Origin: Theobroma cacao
Lineage: Eukaryota > Streptophyta > Magnoliopsida > Malvales > Malvaceae
Direction of reading: 5' to 3'
Assembly: GCF_000208745.1 (NCBI RefSeq)
Contig: NC_030852.1
Span: forward strand, 16,248,363 to 16,312,362
Length of the DNA: 64,000 nt
The position numbers were made by a program, and so were the translations under genes. The notes beneath the pieces are model-generated. The model did no database searches. It was not told where the DNA came from and was given only the letters and a program-made list of their open reading frames with translations. Below, one piece after another: positions 38,262-49,514 of this stretch (positions are counted from its first letter, which is position 1; every line of letters begins with the position of its first letter).

Positions 38262-40411
38262 TTACAGCTCCTGCACATTAATTATTCCTAAATTTTCTCC
38301 TAATTTCACAAAATCTATCCTCATTTAGGGGTTTGGTGAAAATATTAGCTATTGTTTCATGGTGCTAACAAACTTAATTTTAATGTCTCCTTTAATTACA
38401 TGAGCTTTGATAAAGTGATGCTAATCTCAATATGCTTGGTCCTAGAGTGCTGTACAAGATTCTTTGATATATTAATGGCACTAGTGTTATCACAAAATAT
38501 TGGTATAATATGCAAGGTTATGCCAAAGTCTTTTAATTGTTGTTTAATCCACAAAATCTGAGCACTACAACTACCTAAAGAGATATATTCAGCTTCAGCT
38601 ATGGATAGTGCAACAGAATTCTTTTTTTTTGCTTGACGAAGATACAATTATGCTTTCTAGAAATTGACAAGTTCCACTAGTACTCTTTCTATCAGTTTTG
38701 CTTCTAGCAAAGTCTGCATCTGAATATCAAATAAGATCAAAGGATAATTCTCTAGGATATCAAATTCCTAAAGTTTGTGTGTCTAAGAGGTATTTAAAAA
38801 TTCCTTTGACCACAGTCATGTGTGATTCTTTAGGTTGTGATTGAAAACCGTGCACACAAACACAAACTCAATTGAATATTAGGCTTACTAGTAGTTAAGT
38901 ACAGCAAGGATCCAATCATACCTCTATAGAGCTTTTGATCAACACGTTTTTCTTTTTCATCAGCATCAAGTTTGGTGGATGGACTCATTGGTGTGCTAAT
39001 TGATTTCAGCTTCAGCATGTCAAACTTTTTCAACATGTCTTGAAGATATCTTTCTTGGCTGAGGATATTCCTTCCTCATTTTGTTTGATTTGAAGGCCAA
39101 GAAAGAATTTTCGCTCACCCATCATGCTCATTTCGAATTCACGCTGCATCTTTTCAGCAAAGTTCTTGCACAAAGCCTCATTAGTTGCACCAAACACAAT
39201 ATCATCCACATAAATTTGAACAACAATTAAATCATTCAAGCATTTTTTGACAAATAGTGTTGTATCAATGCTTCCTCTACTATACCCTTTCTCAACTAAA
39301 AACCTAGAGAGAGTATTTCATACCAAGCTCTTGGAGCTTGTTTTTGTCCATACAAGGCCTTATGAAGTTTCAACACATTATCTGGTTTTTCATAGTCTTC
39401 AAATCCGAGGGGTTGCTCAACATAGACTTCCTCTTGAATGAAACCATTTAAAAATGCACTTTTTACATCCATTTGTAATAATTTGAAGTTCATAAAACAT
39501 GCAAACGCAAGCAATAATATAATGGCTTCAATCCTAGCGACAAGTGCAAAGGTTTCATCATACTCAATTCCTTATTCTTGGTTATACCCTTGAGCTATTA
39601 ACCTAGCTTTGTTCCTAATAACATTTCCTTGCTTATCTACCTTATTTCTAAAGACCCATTTTGTGCTAACAATAGGATGATTTAATGGCCTAGAAACCAG
39701 TGTCCATACTTGATTTCTCTCAAATTGATGAAGCTCTTTTGCATGGCCAAAATCCAGCTTTCTTTTTTTTTTTGCCTCCTCAAGGCTTTTAGGCTCAATT
39801 TGTGAGATGAAAGCTGTGAATTCACAGGATTCTCTAGTTCCTCTCCTAGTCTTGACTCCTTGAAAAATATCACTTATGATTTGCTCTTATGGATGATCCT
39901 TGATATACCTCTAGCTTTTTGGAAGATCAATGTGTTGACTTTCAAACTTTTGCAAGGTTTCTAAGGTTGAAGGTTCTGTTTCTCTTCTTAGGGAATTTTC
40001 TTCATTGTTTTTCTTGTCATCTAAGCTCATTTCTTCCATTTGTTTTTCAAGGTCATTAGTATTATCTTCATCAGTAGGAATTTCCTTTTGCAAGGCATTG
40101 GATTCATCAAAAACTACATGGATAAACTCCTCAACGGTTAAAGATCTTTTGTTAAAGACTCTATAAGCTTTTGTGTTCAATGCATATCTTAGAAATATAG
40201 CTTCATCACTTTTAGCATCAAACTTTCCTAAAGGATGTTTTTCAATGTTCAACATAAAACATTTGCAGCCAAAGCTTCTAAGGTGAGAGATATTTCGTTT
40301 TCTACCTTTGTATAGTTCATATGGAGTCTTTGATATCATGGCTCTTATTGACACTCTATTAAGGATGTAAGTTGTTGTGTTTACAGCTTCTGCCCAAAAG
40401 TACTTTGGTAA
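38262..40411 (-). pseudogene. pol: pol of C2: late integrase, RT and RNase H, broken
   Basis: Minus-strand copia polyprotein. Integrase C-terminal region: YFWAEAVNTT, TPYELYKGRK, LRSFGCKCF, FDAKSDEAIFL (40411-39911). RT: QMDVKSAFLNGFIQEEVYVEQP (about 39470-39405), YVDDIVFG active site (about 39212-39190), FEMSMMGERKFFLGLQI. RNase H: SIAEAEYISL (about 38600) and CDNTSAI (about 38500), ending IDIFTKPLNEDRF... and a stop at 38262. Frames change several times (near 39890, 39660, 39300, 39035, 38830, 38650). The IN-RT-RH order identifies Ty1/copia. Confidence 0.9.
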
Positions 40412-40536
40412 ATTAACTATTTGTCATCAGCATATTGTTTTCAGATTTTACTTTTGCCATTAATCATCCAACAGATATAGTATGATCAACATCCATATAT
40501 ATGTGTTAAGGATGGTCTGAATTTCTTCATAAATGG
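40411..40536. other. Templated filler at the broken 5' side of C2
   Basis: 40411-40502 repeats 30083-30174 in direct orientation with few differences. 40504-40536 repeats 37371-37403 in inverted orientation with 3 differences in 33. Both templates lie within C2. Athila LTR J sequence resumes at about 40537. Confidence 0.8.
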
Positions 40537-41216
40537 ATTGTATTCTTGATCTCCAAATCTCCTTGAATCCTTCAAATTCTTTCAATGACTTTGTGGCTTG
40601 ACTCTCAGATGTCAATCTGGTGTTTCTTCATTTTTTTTTCTCTTTTGAAAGGTTCTTTTTATAGGCTTTGAAGTTAGGCCAAGTTGGGTGAAGAAAGAAG
40701 TCAATTTAAGCCAGGATTTCCTCCTCAGACTATGTGAGTCACAGCTTTGCCCAATCAATTAACAGAAATTGTAATTGCTCTAGGACTGCAACAGTGTGTC
40801 AACTTCGATATGATTTTTAACCACATTCCAAGATGAACTAGGTGAAGTGGTAAACATAAAAGTTTATCTTTTTCTCTTATCTTTCCAATGGTCCAAGAAT
40901 CGCTTCATTTAGAGCTCTGTAGATAGAGTTTTGGCCAGAATACCAAAACATATGCAGTGGAAGTCTGCACCTCAAAATTGCTCATCCTTTTTTCATTAAA
41001 TTCTTCTTTTATCAAACACCTACAAAAGCACAAATAAATCAATAACAACCTATCTTAACCACATTAACACCAAATTAAGCATAAAATTAACTAAGATTAG
41101 ATTGACTCACCTAAAATAATTAAATAAAATTTACTAATTTCTATACATTACTACAAGAATTACACTACTTTATTATCAAAATTAAGCCCAAATAACTTTA
41201 TATTATAGAGTTATCA

Positions 41217-42303
41217 GAAACATATAGTTATGATTTAATTTTATGTGATATTCTTGTGTTAGCTTTATTTTAGAATGTGACTTCCAATAATTTGAGCACT
41301 ATATTCTTTTACTTAGAATTTTTATGTGATTTAGAGAGAGTTTATGTTAATGAAAAAGTATAGTGAAGTCACGAATTCTAGAATTTGTTTGATTCTCTCT
41401 TAAAGTGAAATCTTAGATAACACTTAGGATAGAAAGTGATTAAGGGTACCTTTGGATCGTTTGAGCATTTTTGAGTTTACCTTATTATATTTATCCTTAG
41501 TCACCCTTTTTGAGCCTAATTTACCTTTTTTTTTGTAAATACATAATTGTATTAACCTTAACCTGCCTATTTAAATCCAACAATTTGAACCATTCTCCCT
41601 TTAAGTATTTTAATATTTTTAGGGAATGGTTTAAGCTTAAAGATAAATTAAGGGAAAAAGGTGAAAAAAAAAACTAAAACAAATAAAAAGCAAAAAAATA
41701 AAAGGCGATGGTTGTTAGAAAAATTATCGTTTATTTGTAATTGTCAAAAATAAGTTCGAAGGTGTATAAAAAAAAGAAAAGAAATAAAGTGTGTTGTACA
41801 AAGGAAAGTTTACTTCAAGTTTCGGGGTGCTATACAAAAAAAAATTTGAGCTCTTTATATGTCCTAGATTGATTAAGTGCTTAGGGTGAATTTGTGCCTA
41901 AATATATCCTTTATCATACCTTGACCCTAACTTTACATTATAAGCTTATAATGACCTATTGATCCTTGAATCAGTGTTATTCTACATTAGTGGAAAGAGA
42001 GATGAAAAACAAACTTATGGGATCCTGGTAATAACTTATGTTTAGATTTGGCATAACCTAATTCGAATTGCATGATATTCTTTGTAAAAGATTATAGACA
42101 CACATAGGAAGTCCATTCGAAAAATAAATTTTCACTTGAATTGATGCATGACTTTAAAGATTAGCTATGTTTTACCTTTAGCCGGAATTGGGATAATTTC
42201 TAAGGGAAAAATTAGGAAATCATGATTTGGTAATTCTATCTCTTGTTCAAGTATTTTATGTTCAGTTTTCTTTATTTTCTTTTGCTCAAAGACTAGCAAA
42301 ATC
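41217..42303 (+). other. 3' noncoding region of F
   Basis: AT-rich, noncoding. It resembles, in reverse, 49311-50700 of element G (for example the TTCTAGAATTTGTTTGATTC area near 41378 against about 50535-50555), which supports assignment to the untranslated 3' part of an Athila-like element. Confidence 0.7.
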
Positions 42304-42318
42304 ATAAGTTTAGGGGTG
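42304..42318 (+). other. Polypurine tract of F
   Basis: AAGTTTAGGGGTG lies directly before the 3' LTR start TGATAACTCT. Confidence 0.8.
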
Positions 42319-45300
42319 TGATAACTCTATTATATTGTGAAACCTTAACCTTCATAGACGCGTGACTCAAGGTGAAACTTATGTTTAAAGGTTTAATTTG
42401 AGCTAATGATGCTAGTTTTACGTTACTTATAATTATTTTATATCATTATAAGAGTAGGATCAAAAATAATTTTAATTGGTGAAGAAATGTGCATAATGAA
42501 CAGTAGCCCTATTTGCATATATTTTGGTTTTTCAAGTATATCTCCCACTACAGAAGTTCAAATAACATGATGTTTGGACCATTAGAAATCTAAGAGGCAA
42601 GGCTACAACTTTGATGTTTACCACTTTTCCCAATTCTAGCAGGAAGGTGGTCAAAATCTTTGTCGAAATGAAAGGACTATGCTAGAAGAATAGAAAATTG
42701 GTAGAATGTTTGAGCACCGCGGTGCTGGAAATTGAGAGCCGCAGCCCTCACCGTAAATTCCACAAATAACAAGATTTTGGGGTTTTTGAAGCTAGGACTT
42801 TTGAGGGCTACTTAAGGGACCTCTTTTAGAGGATTTTGAACCTTTCCCTAGTGTCAAAAGAGTAAAAGATTGCACAAGAACAAGAGGAAGACAAGTGGCA
42901 TTGCTAAGGGCATTATTGTAATTTCATGAACAATTGGATAAGCTTTAACAATAAATATCTTCATTCTCCAGCACCTTCCTCAGATTTCCATCACTTTATC
43001 TTCTTCTTCTTCCTCCCATCCCACATTTCTTCACCTTCCATGGGAGTACTCTTCAAGCTTCCATAACTCTCTCAAGTTAGCCTTCATTTTCATGCTTTTC
43101 TGCATTTTGTTTATAAAACCTCTTATGCTCTTTCACTCTTTCACCTTAAAACCCTTGAAATGTCTTAGGTCAATACTTTCTCTCACTACCTAGGGTTTTA
43201 GAGAAAGAAAGAAAGACCTTTTATAATAGTTTTGGAATTCTTAAGGAGATATTCAATTACAAATCTAGCAAGGTGAGCGTTGAAATTGAGTTGATATTTT
43301 AGTTGTTGAGAATGATTAATAGTTAGATTTATGAGTGTTTTGTAGTTGAGGTAGTTTATTCATATTGGTGTGATTATAATAGTGCAAATAAATAGCCACT
43401 TGATGGTAGTTGGAAGCTAGTTAGGAATAACTAGCGGAACATGATTTAGGAGATAGCTTTTAGAATTATGGTTTTGTGATTGTGATGCTAATGTGTGATA
43501 GGCTCCACTGAAACCCCACATCACCATTCGGGACATTAGTGGAAGTTGGAGCTGCTTTAAGAATCAACAAAGATAAGTGAGTGAACTTGCATTTCAAAAC
43601 TGTTTTGGGATATGTCAATGTATTTGGACAAATATTTTGAATGATTTATCCAATTCTCTTAAAAAAAAAATGCATGGGAACAAGCCCTTATGAAATGTTT
43701 TTATGTTGTGAAATGGAAAGTGTGATGAATCCATGTGTTTCTGTATAATGTTGATATATATATATGTATAGTACATTGGTAGATAATATTGTGTAATGGA
43801 TATAACCGTGTGTGTGCACGATGTGGGGGGATGCACATACTGATAATGACAGTGGTTAGGTAGGCGGATGATGATATTGCCCGTGTGCACGATGTGGGGG
43901 GATGTACACAACGACATTAGATGTGCATGATGTGGGGCAATGCACACGATGACTCTAGCTAGGTGCACAATGTGGGGGGATGCACATGAGTTGGGGAGGC
44001 GGTGGATGTATATATATACATATGTGTTTGCATATGTTCACATGTATTAATGTAATAAAGATTTTATGAATAACATGTGTGACTATAATATATGTGAAAT
44101 CTTGCTTGCTGAACCTAGAGCATTTTTTTAGTGTTCCAAATTGATTTGCATTGCAGTGAATGGTTTATTTGGGATGAAAGGAAGTCTTTCTTGTTGCTCT
44201 GTTTCTCGTTGTAGCGAGAATGAAACTTTCTGTTCCGCTTATCATTTGGCTAGTTTTTGCCATATTTTTCACTTTTCCAATTTCATGTTGAATACGAATT
44301 CTCTATCGTCACATGATTGATCAACCAAGGGTTCAATTGAGGGTTTTGATAAGGACTTAAGCTAAAGTGCATCGTTTTCAAATAAGTGCATTATGATTTC
44401 AAACTTTTCCTTATTATATTGCTTGTTCCCTTCATATGTTCACTCATTGGGTTTATACTCATCGTTTTCAACTTCATGTTTTCAGATCAAGAGACAGCTG
44501 GTAACTAAGTCGAGGTGTCTCCGTATATTTGACCCTTGGTAAGTGTCTCGGCATTCAGTAGATGTACATTCGTCTGAGTCTCTCCACTGGAAATCGAGTC
44601 TTCCTTTTTATATGTATAAACAAACCTTATGTAAATTGTTAAGACATATATTTTAGACAATGTATGTATATTTGGATTGGTATGCCACTAAGAGTCGGAA
44701 ATGGTTAGCATTATTTTGGTTCGAAATTACGAAATGTGACTTTAGTAACTTTGATGGAATAATGAGCAGGATAATATAGATAGGTTTGCTTGGGCTTAAT
44801 GGACTACGTCCATTGAGTCCATGGGCCAGTCACGGCATGGAAATCGGGTCGTGACATATATAGAGTTATTTTGACATATTTTGGGGTATTAAGTAGTTAG
44901 ATCTTTGAGATTTTAGATGCAAATTTTAGCATTTTAGGTGTTTTTCTAGTTTAAGTTTGATTACTTGTTAAGTGGTTAATTTAAGTTATTTTAGTTAAAT
45001 TTTATGTTATTTTGTTTTAAATTACTTTAAGAGTAGTTATTGCTAACTTCTCTTGTTGCTGTTGCAGGACATTTGATGAAAAAGGCTCATTTGATGAAAA
45101 TTAGTGCAAGTACGGTGATGGCTTCATTCGTAGATATTTTGGTATTTTGACCATATCTCTCTCTACAAAACTCCAAATAAGGTGATTCTTAGACCACTAG
45201 AATTATGAGAAAAAGGGATACAATGTTTATGTTTACAAATTTGCCCAGTTCTAATCAGATCATGATCAAAATATTTGTCTAATTTGAAGCACTCTAGTAG

Positions 45301-46557
45301 TATTCATGGACTGAACATGATGTGGTATTTGGAGCATATCTTTTAATCCAGAAGTCCAATTAACATTATTAATGCCATTGAAAAGCTAAGAGATAGGGCT
45401 ACAATTTTTATGTTTACCACTTTTCCAGGTTTGGAACAGATCATGATGAAAATCACGTTCGAAGTTGATAAATTGCTGCAGCACTGAGAGAACAAGGTTG
45501 TAGCACTGGTGAAAAAAGGCTCACCATACCATTTTTTGGAGAGCTCAACGTCGCAGTGTTGGTCGATTTTCTAAAAATAAAAAAAAAGTTGATGGAATTT
45601 TGGAAATTAGGTTATTTGGATCCTATTTAAGGAACCATTTTCAGAGACTTTAAGGGGAGGCAACAAGCAACTATTCTAGAGATTTGAAGCCAAGAACAAA
45701 GCAAGAAAATAAGAGAATTGGAGGGAGAATCAAGATCACAAAGTTACAACTATTAGTTTTCTCTATTTACTTTGGCGTTTCTTTTATTTTTTTTGACTTG
45801 GATTCATGGCTAAATTTCTTTGGATGTTGTTTTTATTAGTTATTATGAGCTAAATTTATTTTTCTAGGATTGCAATTGAACTCACATGTAATCTAAATTT
45901 GTAATTTCTTTCTTTCTTATCTTTAATGGGATTTGAATTGTTTATTCCAGTTTGTTCTTAATGCTTGTAATTGCTTTATCACCAATTAAATTGATTTAGG
46001 AACCTAAATAAACTTGGGATAGGGAGTTTAATGTAGACTAAAATTGGGATAGCATATGATCATATTAATTCATTTGCGTATAGGATATGGATATGCCTAT
46101 AGGCCTTATGTAGCTAGATTAGAGCCTGAATGTAATGAGTCTATTTTTATTTCAATTCACATAGGGATATAGTGTTTTGGTTAAAATAGATATTTTTATA
46201 AGATGAGTCGAGAGACCCTTATAAATAATTAAGGATTTTAGATTAGCAATTCAATCCATTGAAATAAGTTAAAAAAGAGAGTTAAGATTTAGATGAAGAG
46301 TAAGGGATATTGTAATCGTAGGCTTGTTTGATTTGATTTTTACTCGAGTTATTATTACTTTGATTTTTCTTTTTTGTTTAAATTTTGGATAATTAGTTCT
46401 AGTTAATCAATTAATTTTGGTTGTTTGGATAATATTAAATTGTTCTAATTTTAGTCTTTAGTAAAATTTTAGATCAATTCTCTATGTGATCGATACTCTG
46501 CTTACTTATATACTATCTATTCGATAGTATACTTGCGTAGTAGAATTTTAACTGACA
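42319..46557 (+). repeat. 3' LTR of F, split by solo LTR B3
   Basis: TGATAACTCTATTATAT (42319-42335), then B3, then continuation from 44857 to CTGACA at 46557. It is about 1.71 kb without B3. No PBS follows, as expected for a 3' LTR. Confidence 0.88.
42336..44856 (+). mobile_element. Solo LTR B3 (family B), mosaic, forward orientation
   Basis: 2521 bases, TGTGAAACC to GGGTCGTGACA, with perfect target duplication TATAT (42331-42335 and 44857-44861). From about 42903 on it matches B1 and B2. The first 550-570 bases after the terminus instead resemble Athila F-type LTR sequence (compare GGGCTACTTAAGGGACC near 42808 with the F promoter at 25757-25773). A variable minisatellite with GTGCACGATGTGGGG units lies at 43810-43990. 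Confidence 0.88.
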
Positions 46558-46562
46558 ATTCT

Positions 46563-47231
46563 CTTGCTTTCTTGCTTTGTTTTTTGCTCTTTTTCTTCAA
46601 AATAGTTGCTGGTCATCGTCCTCTAAGTTTTTCTTCAAAAAGACCTATCTATAGCCACTTAAAAAGCCTTAACTTTTAGAAATCATAAGTGCAAAAAATT
46701 AGGAATTTTTTCGAGCATCGTAGCTTTCATTTCTAGAGCCGTGGCTTTCAGTTCTCTGTGTTGACTTTTACTCTCTTGGTGTAGTATGTCCATTTCAAAA
46801 AGAATTGCAGCAATTTTTCGATTAGAACTGGGTGAAGTAGTAAATACCAAAGTTATATCCCTTTCTCCTAGCTTCCCAATGGTTCAAGAATCATATCATT
46901 TGGACTTCTGTAGCTCAAGTTAACCTTGAAATATTGTAGCATATACAAATAAAGCCATCACCATACTTGCACGGATTTTCATCAAATGAGCCTTTTTCAT
47001 CAAATTTCCTACAAAAGCAAGAAGAGAAATCTGCAATAACTACTCTTAAAGTAATTTAAAACAAAAAAACAAAAAATTAAACTAAAATAACTTAAATCAA
47101 ACTAATCAATATGTAATCTAACTTAACTATGAAAAACACCTAAATTACTCAAATTCAAACCTAAAATCTCAAAGACCTAACAACTTAAACCCCCAAAATG
47201 TGTCAAAATAACTATGCATAGTAGAGTTATC
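46563..47231 (-). repeat. LTR G, right part
   Basis: Continuation of 21197-22016 after the F insertion, ending AGAGTTATCA. It forms most of the first copy of the 1.5-kb tandem duplication. Confidence 0.75.
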
Positions 47232-47792
47232 AATGCCACTCCCTCAATGCCTCAGCACCGAGCTTTTCATGTAGTCCTCTTCATGGCATCGTAGCAATTA
47301 TACATCCAAGGCCGCGATGCCCAAGGTTTTGTCTTCTCCTTTCTACTCTATTGCATGCCTTCATCTTGTTACATAATTTCTTCTTCTTCCAAACTGAAAT
47401 CGGTAGAATGGTAAACAAAAAAGTTGTAGCACTGTCTCTTAACTTTCTGATTGCTCAGAAATCACATCAATTGGACCTCTAGAATGAGAGTTATATTTAA
47501 AATACTAGAACATGTGCAAGAGAAACATGAATCTTTTATGGACTCTTCTTTATCAATGAAAGCCCTTTTCATTTGCACACCTACAAAAACAAGAAACTAA
47601 TGAATAATAACTAAACTTAAAAGCAAATTATCATCAAACTAAAATAAAGTAAGTTAAATTAAATTAACCCAACATGATTCATTAAACAAAGACAAATAAA
47701 TAAAAATACCTAATTCCTAAACTAAATCCCAAGTACTTAGACAATTTAATACTCAAAATGTGACGAAGTAACTCCATAACATAAAGTTATCA
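47232..47792 (-). repeat. LTR H (Athila-like) fragment, duplication copy 1
   Basis: Begins ATGCCACTCCC and ends AAGTTATCA, followed by the polypurine tract CACCCCCAAACTTAAG (reverse) at 47793. This is the 5' end of a minus-strand LTR. Confidence 0.7.
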
Positions 47793-47980
47793 CACCCCCA
47801 AACTTAAGATTTTTCTAGTCCTCAAACAAAATCATAAAAGAGAAACCAATCACAAATGATGAAAATACTTAAATGATAAAAACAAATAACTAAATATGAG
47901 TTGCATCAAGCTAATGACCTCTCATCATTTCCTCAAATGTATCTTAAAATCTCAACTAAAGGCAAAAAATATATATCATT

Positions 47981-49514
47981 AAATAAAACATCATCCAAAG
48001 AAAACTAGTCATTACTCCAATTCAAAAAAAAAATAGAAACACAAAAGTAGAAAAAGAAACTAATGATTGAAGCTTTTGATCTGGATTCTCTTTCAAATTC
48101 TCTTGCTTTCTTTCCTTGTTTTTTGCTCCTTTTCTCCAAAATAGTGTCCTGTCGTCGTCCTCTAAGTTTTTGTCCAAAAAGACCTATCTATAGCCACTTA
48201 AAAAGCCCTAACTTTTAAAAATCATAAGTGCAAAAAATCAATGTTTTCTTCGAGCGTCGTAGCTTTCACTTCTCTATGTTGACTTCTACTCTCTTGGTGT
48301 AGTATGTCCATTTCAACAAGAATTTCAGCCATCTTCTGATTAGAACTGGGTAAAGTAGTAAACATCAAAGTTATAGCCCTTTCTCTTAGCTTCCCAATGG
48401 TTTAAGAATCACATCATTTGAACTTCTGTAACTCAAGTTATCCTTGAAATACTACAGAATATACAAATGAAGCCATCACCATCCTTGCACTGATTTTCAT
48501 CAAATGAGCCTTTTTCATCAAATTTCCTACAAAAGCAATAAGAGAGATATGCAATAACTACTCTTAAAGTAATTTAAAACAAAATAACAAAAAATTAAAC
48601 TAAAATAACTTAAATCAAGCTAATCAACATGTAATCTAACTTAACTATGAACAACACCTAAATTACTCAAATTCAAACCTAAAATCTCGAAGACCTAGCA
48701 AGTTAAACCCCCAAAATGTGTTAAAATAACTATGCATAGTAGAGTTATCAATGCCACTCCCTCAATGCCTTAGCATCGAGCTTTTCGTGTAGTGTTTTTC
48801 ATGGCATCGCAGCACTTATACATCCAAGTCTGCGAGGCCCAAGGTTTTGTCTTCTCCTCTCTACTCTACTGCATGCCTTCATCTTGGTGCATAATTTCTT
48901 CTTCTTCCAAGCTGAAATCAGTAAAATAGGAAACATAAAAGTTGTAGCACTATCTCTTAACATTCCAATGGCTTAAAAATCACATCAATTGGACCTCTAG
49001 AATGAGAGTTATACTTGAAATACTAGAACATATCTAGGAAAAGCATGAACCTTTTATGCACTCTTCTTTATCAAGTAAAGCTCTTTTCATTTGCACACCT
49101 ACAAAATCAAGAAACTAATCAGTAATAACTAAACTTAAAAGCAAATTATCATCAAACTAAAATAAAGCAAGTTAAATTAAATGAACCTAATATGATTTAC
49201 TAAACTAAGATAAATAAATAAAAATACCTAATTCCTAAATTGAATCCCAAGAGCTTAGCAAATATAACACTCAAAATGTGACAAAGTAACTCTATAACAT
49301 AAAGTTAACACACCCCCAAACTTAAGATTTTTCTAGTCCTCAAGAAAAATCATAAAAGAAACTTTAAATAAAAGAGAAATCAATCATAAATAATGAAAAT
49401 ACTTAAATGATAAAAACAAATAACTAAAGATGAGTTGCATCAAGCCAATGACCTCTCATAATTTCCTTAAATGTATCTTAAAATTTCAACTCAAGGTAAA
49501 ACATAGATATCATT
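47981..49514. repeat. Tandem duplication, copy 2
   Basis: 1534 bases beginning AAATAAAACATCATCC, the same start as 21895. The junction ATCATT/AAATAAAAC at 47980/47981 marks the repeat boundary. It contains LTR G sequence to 48752, LTR H sequence 48753-49310, and 3' noncoding sequence. Confidence 0.85.
49311..49326 (-). other. Polypurine tract of Athila-like element G
   Basis: Reverse strand CTTAAGTTTGGGGGTG adjoins the LTR end at 49310. The same sequence, duplicated, is at 47793-47808. Confidence 0.78.

Larger units (their letters stand above)
28677..40536 (-). mobile_element. Copia element C2 (Sirevirus-like), 5' end lost
   Basis: A minus-strand element with 3' LTR (28677-29819), 3' noncoding region, third ORF, and pol from RNase H back to late integrase. 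It stops at about 40411: integrase core, protease, gag and 5' LTR are missing. The break is followed by a 92-base copy of its own 3' region (40411-40502) and a 33-base inverted copy of its third ORF (40504-40536). It is inserted in solo LTR J and contains B2 and A3. Confidence 0.85.
28375..41216 (-). mobile_element. Solo LTR J (Athila-like), split by copia C2
   Basis: The left part 28375-28676 starts TGTTCAATTTTC and has the 3'-end signature of an Athila-type LTR. The right part, about 40537-41216, ends AGAGTTATCA. Joined length is about 0.98 kb. The flanking F sequence continues on both sides in the order seen in element G (AGCTTTTGG then ATATAGTTATG). Target duplication is imperfect or mutated (GAAAA-like against GAAAC), so the exact ends are tentative. 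Confidence 0.7.
22017..46557 (+). mobile_element. Element F: Athila-like gypsy element, 24.5 kb with nested insertions
   Basis: The 5' LTR starts TGATAACTCT at 22017 and the 3' LTR ends CTGACA at 46557. The 5-base duplication ATTCT stands at 22012-22016 and 46558-46562. Without nested insertions the element is about 6.2 kb: LTRs of about 1.73 and 1.71 kb and an interior of about 2.8 kb. Inside are PBS, a gag remnant, 3' noncoding sequence and PPT; protease, RT, RNase H and integrase are missing. It holds solo LTRs A2, B3 and J, and through J also C2, B2 and A3. Confidence 0.88.
46563..47980. repeat. Tandem duplication, copy 1 (rest at 21895-22016)
   Basis: Matches 48102-49514 at roughly nine bases in ten by eye. 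With the 122 bases left of element F the unit is about 1540 bases. Confidence 0.85.

Noticed and set aside
20997..47236. A target duplication for LTR G (AAACT at 21192-21196 against ATGCC at 47232)
   Set aside because: The flanks do not match, so I do not claim LTR G as a clean solo LTR. The left join remains unexplained.
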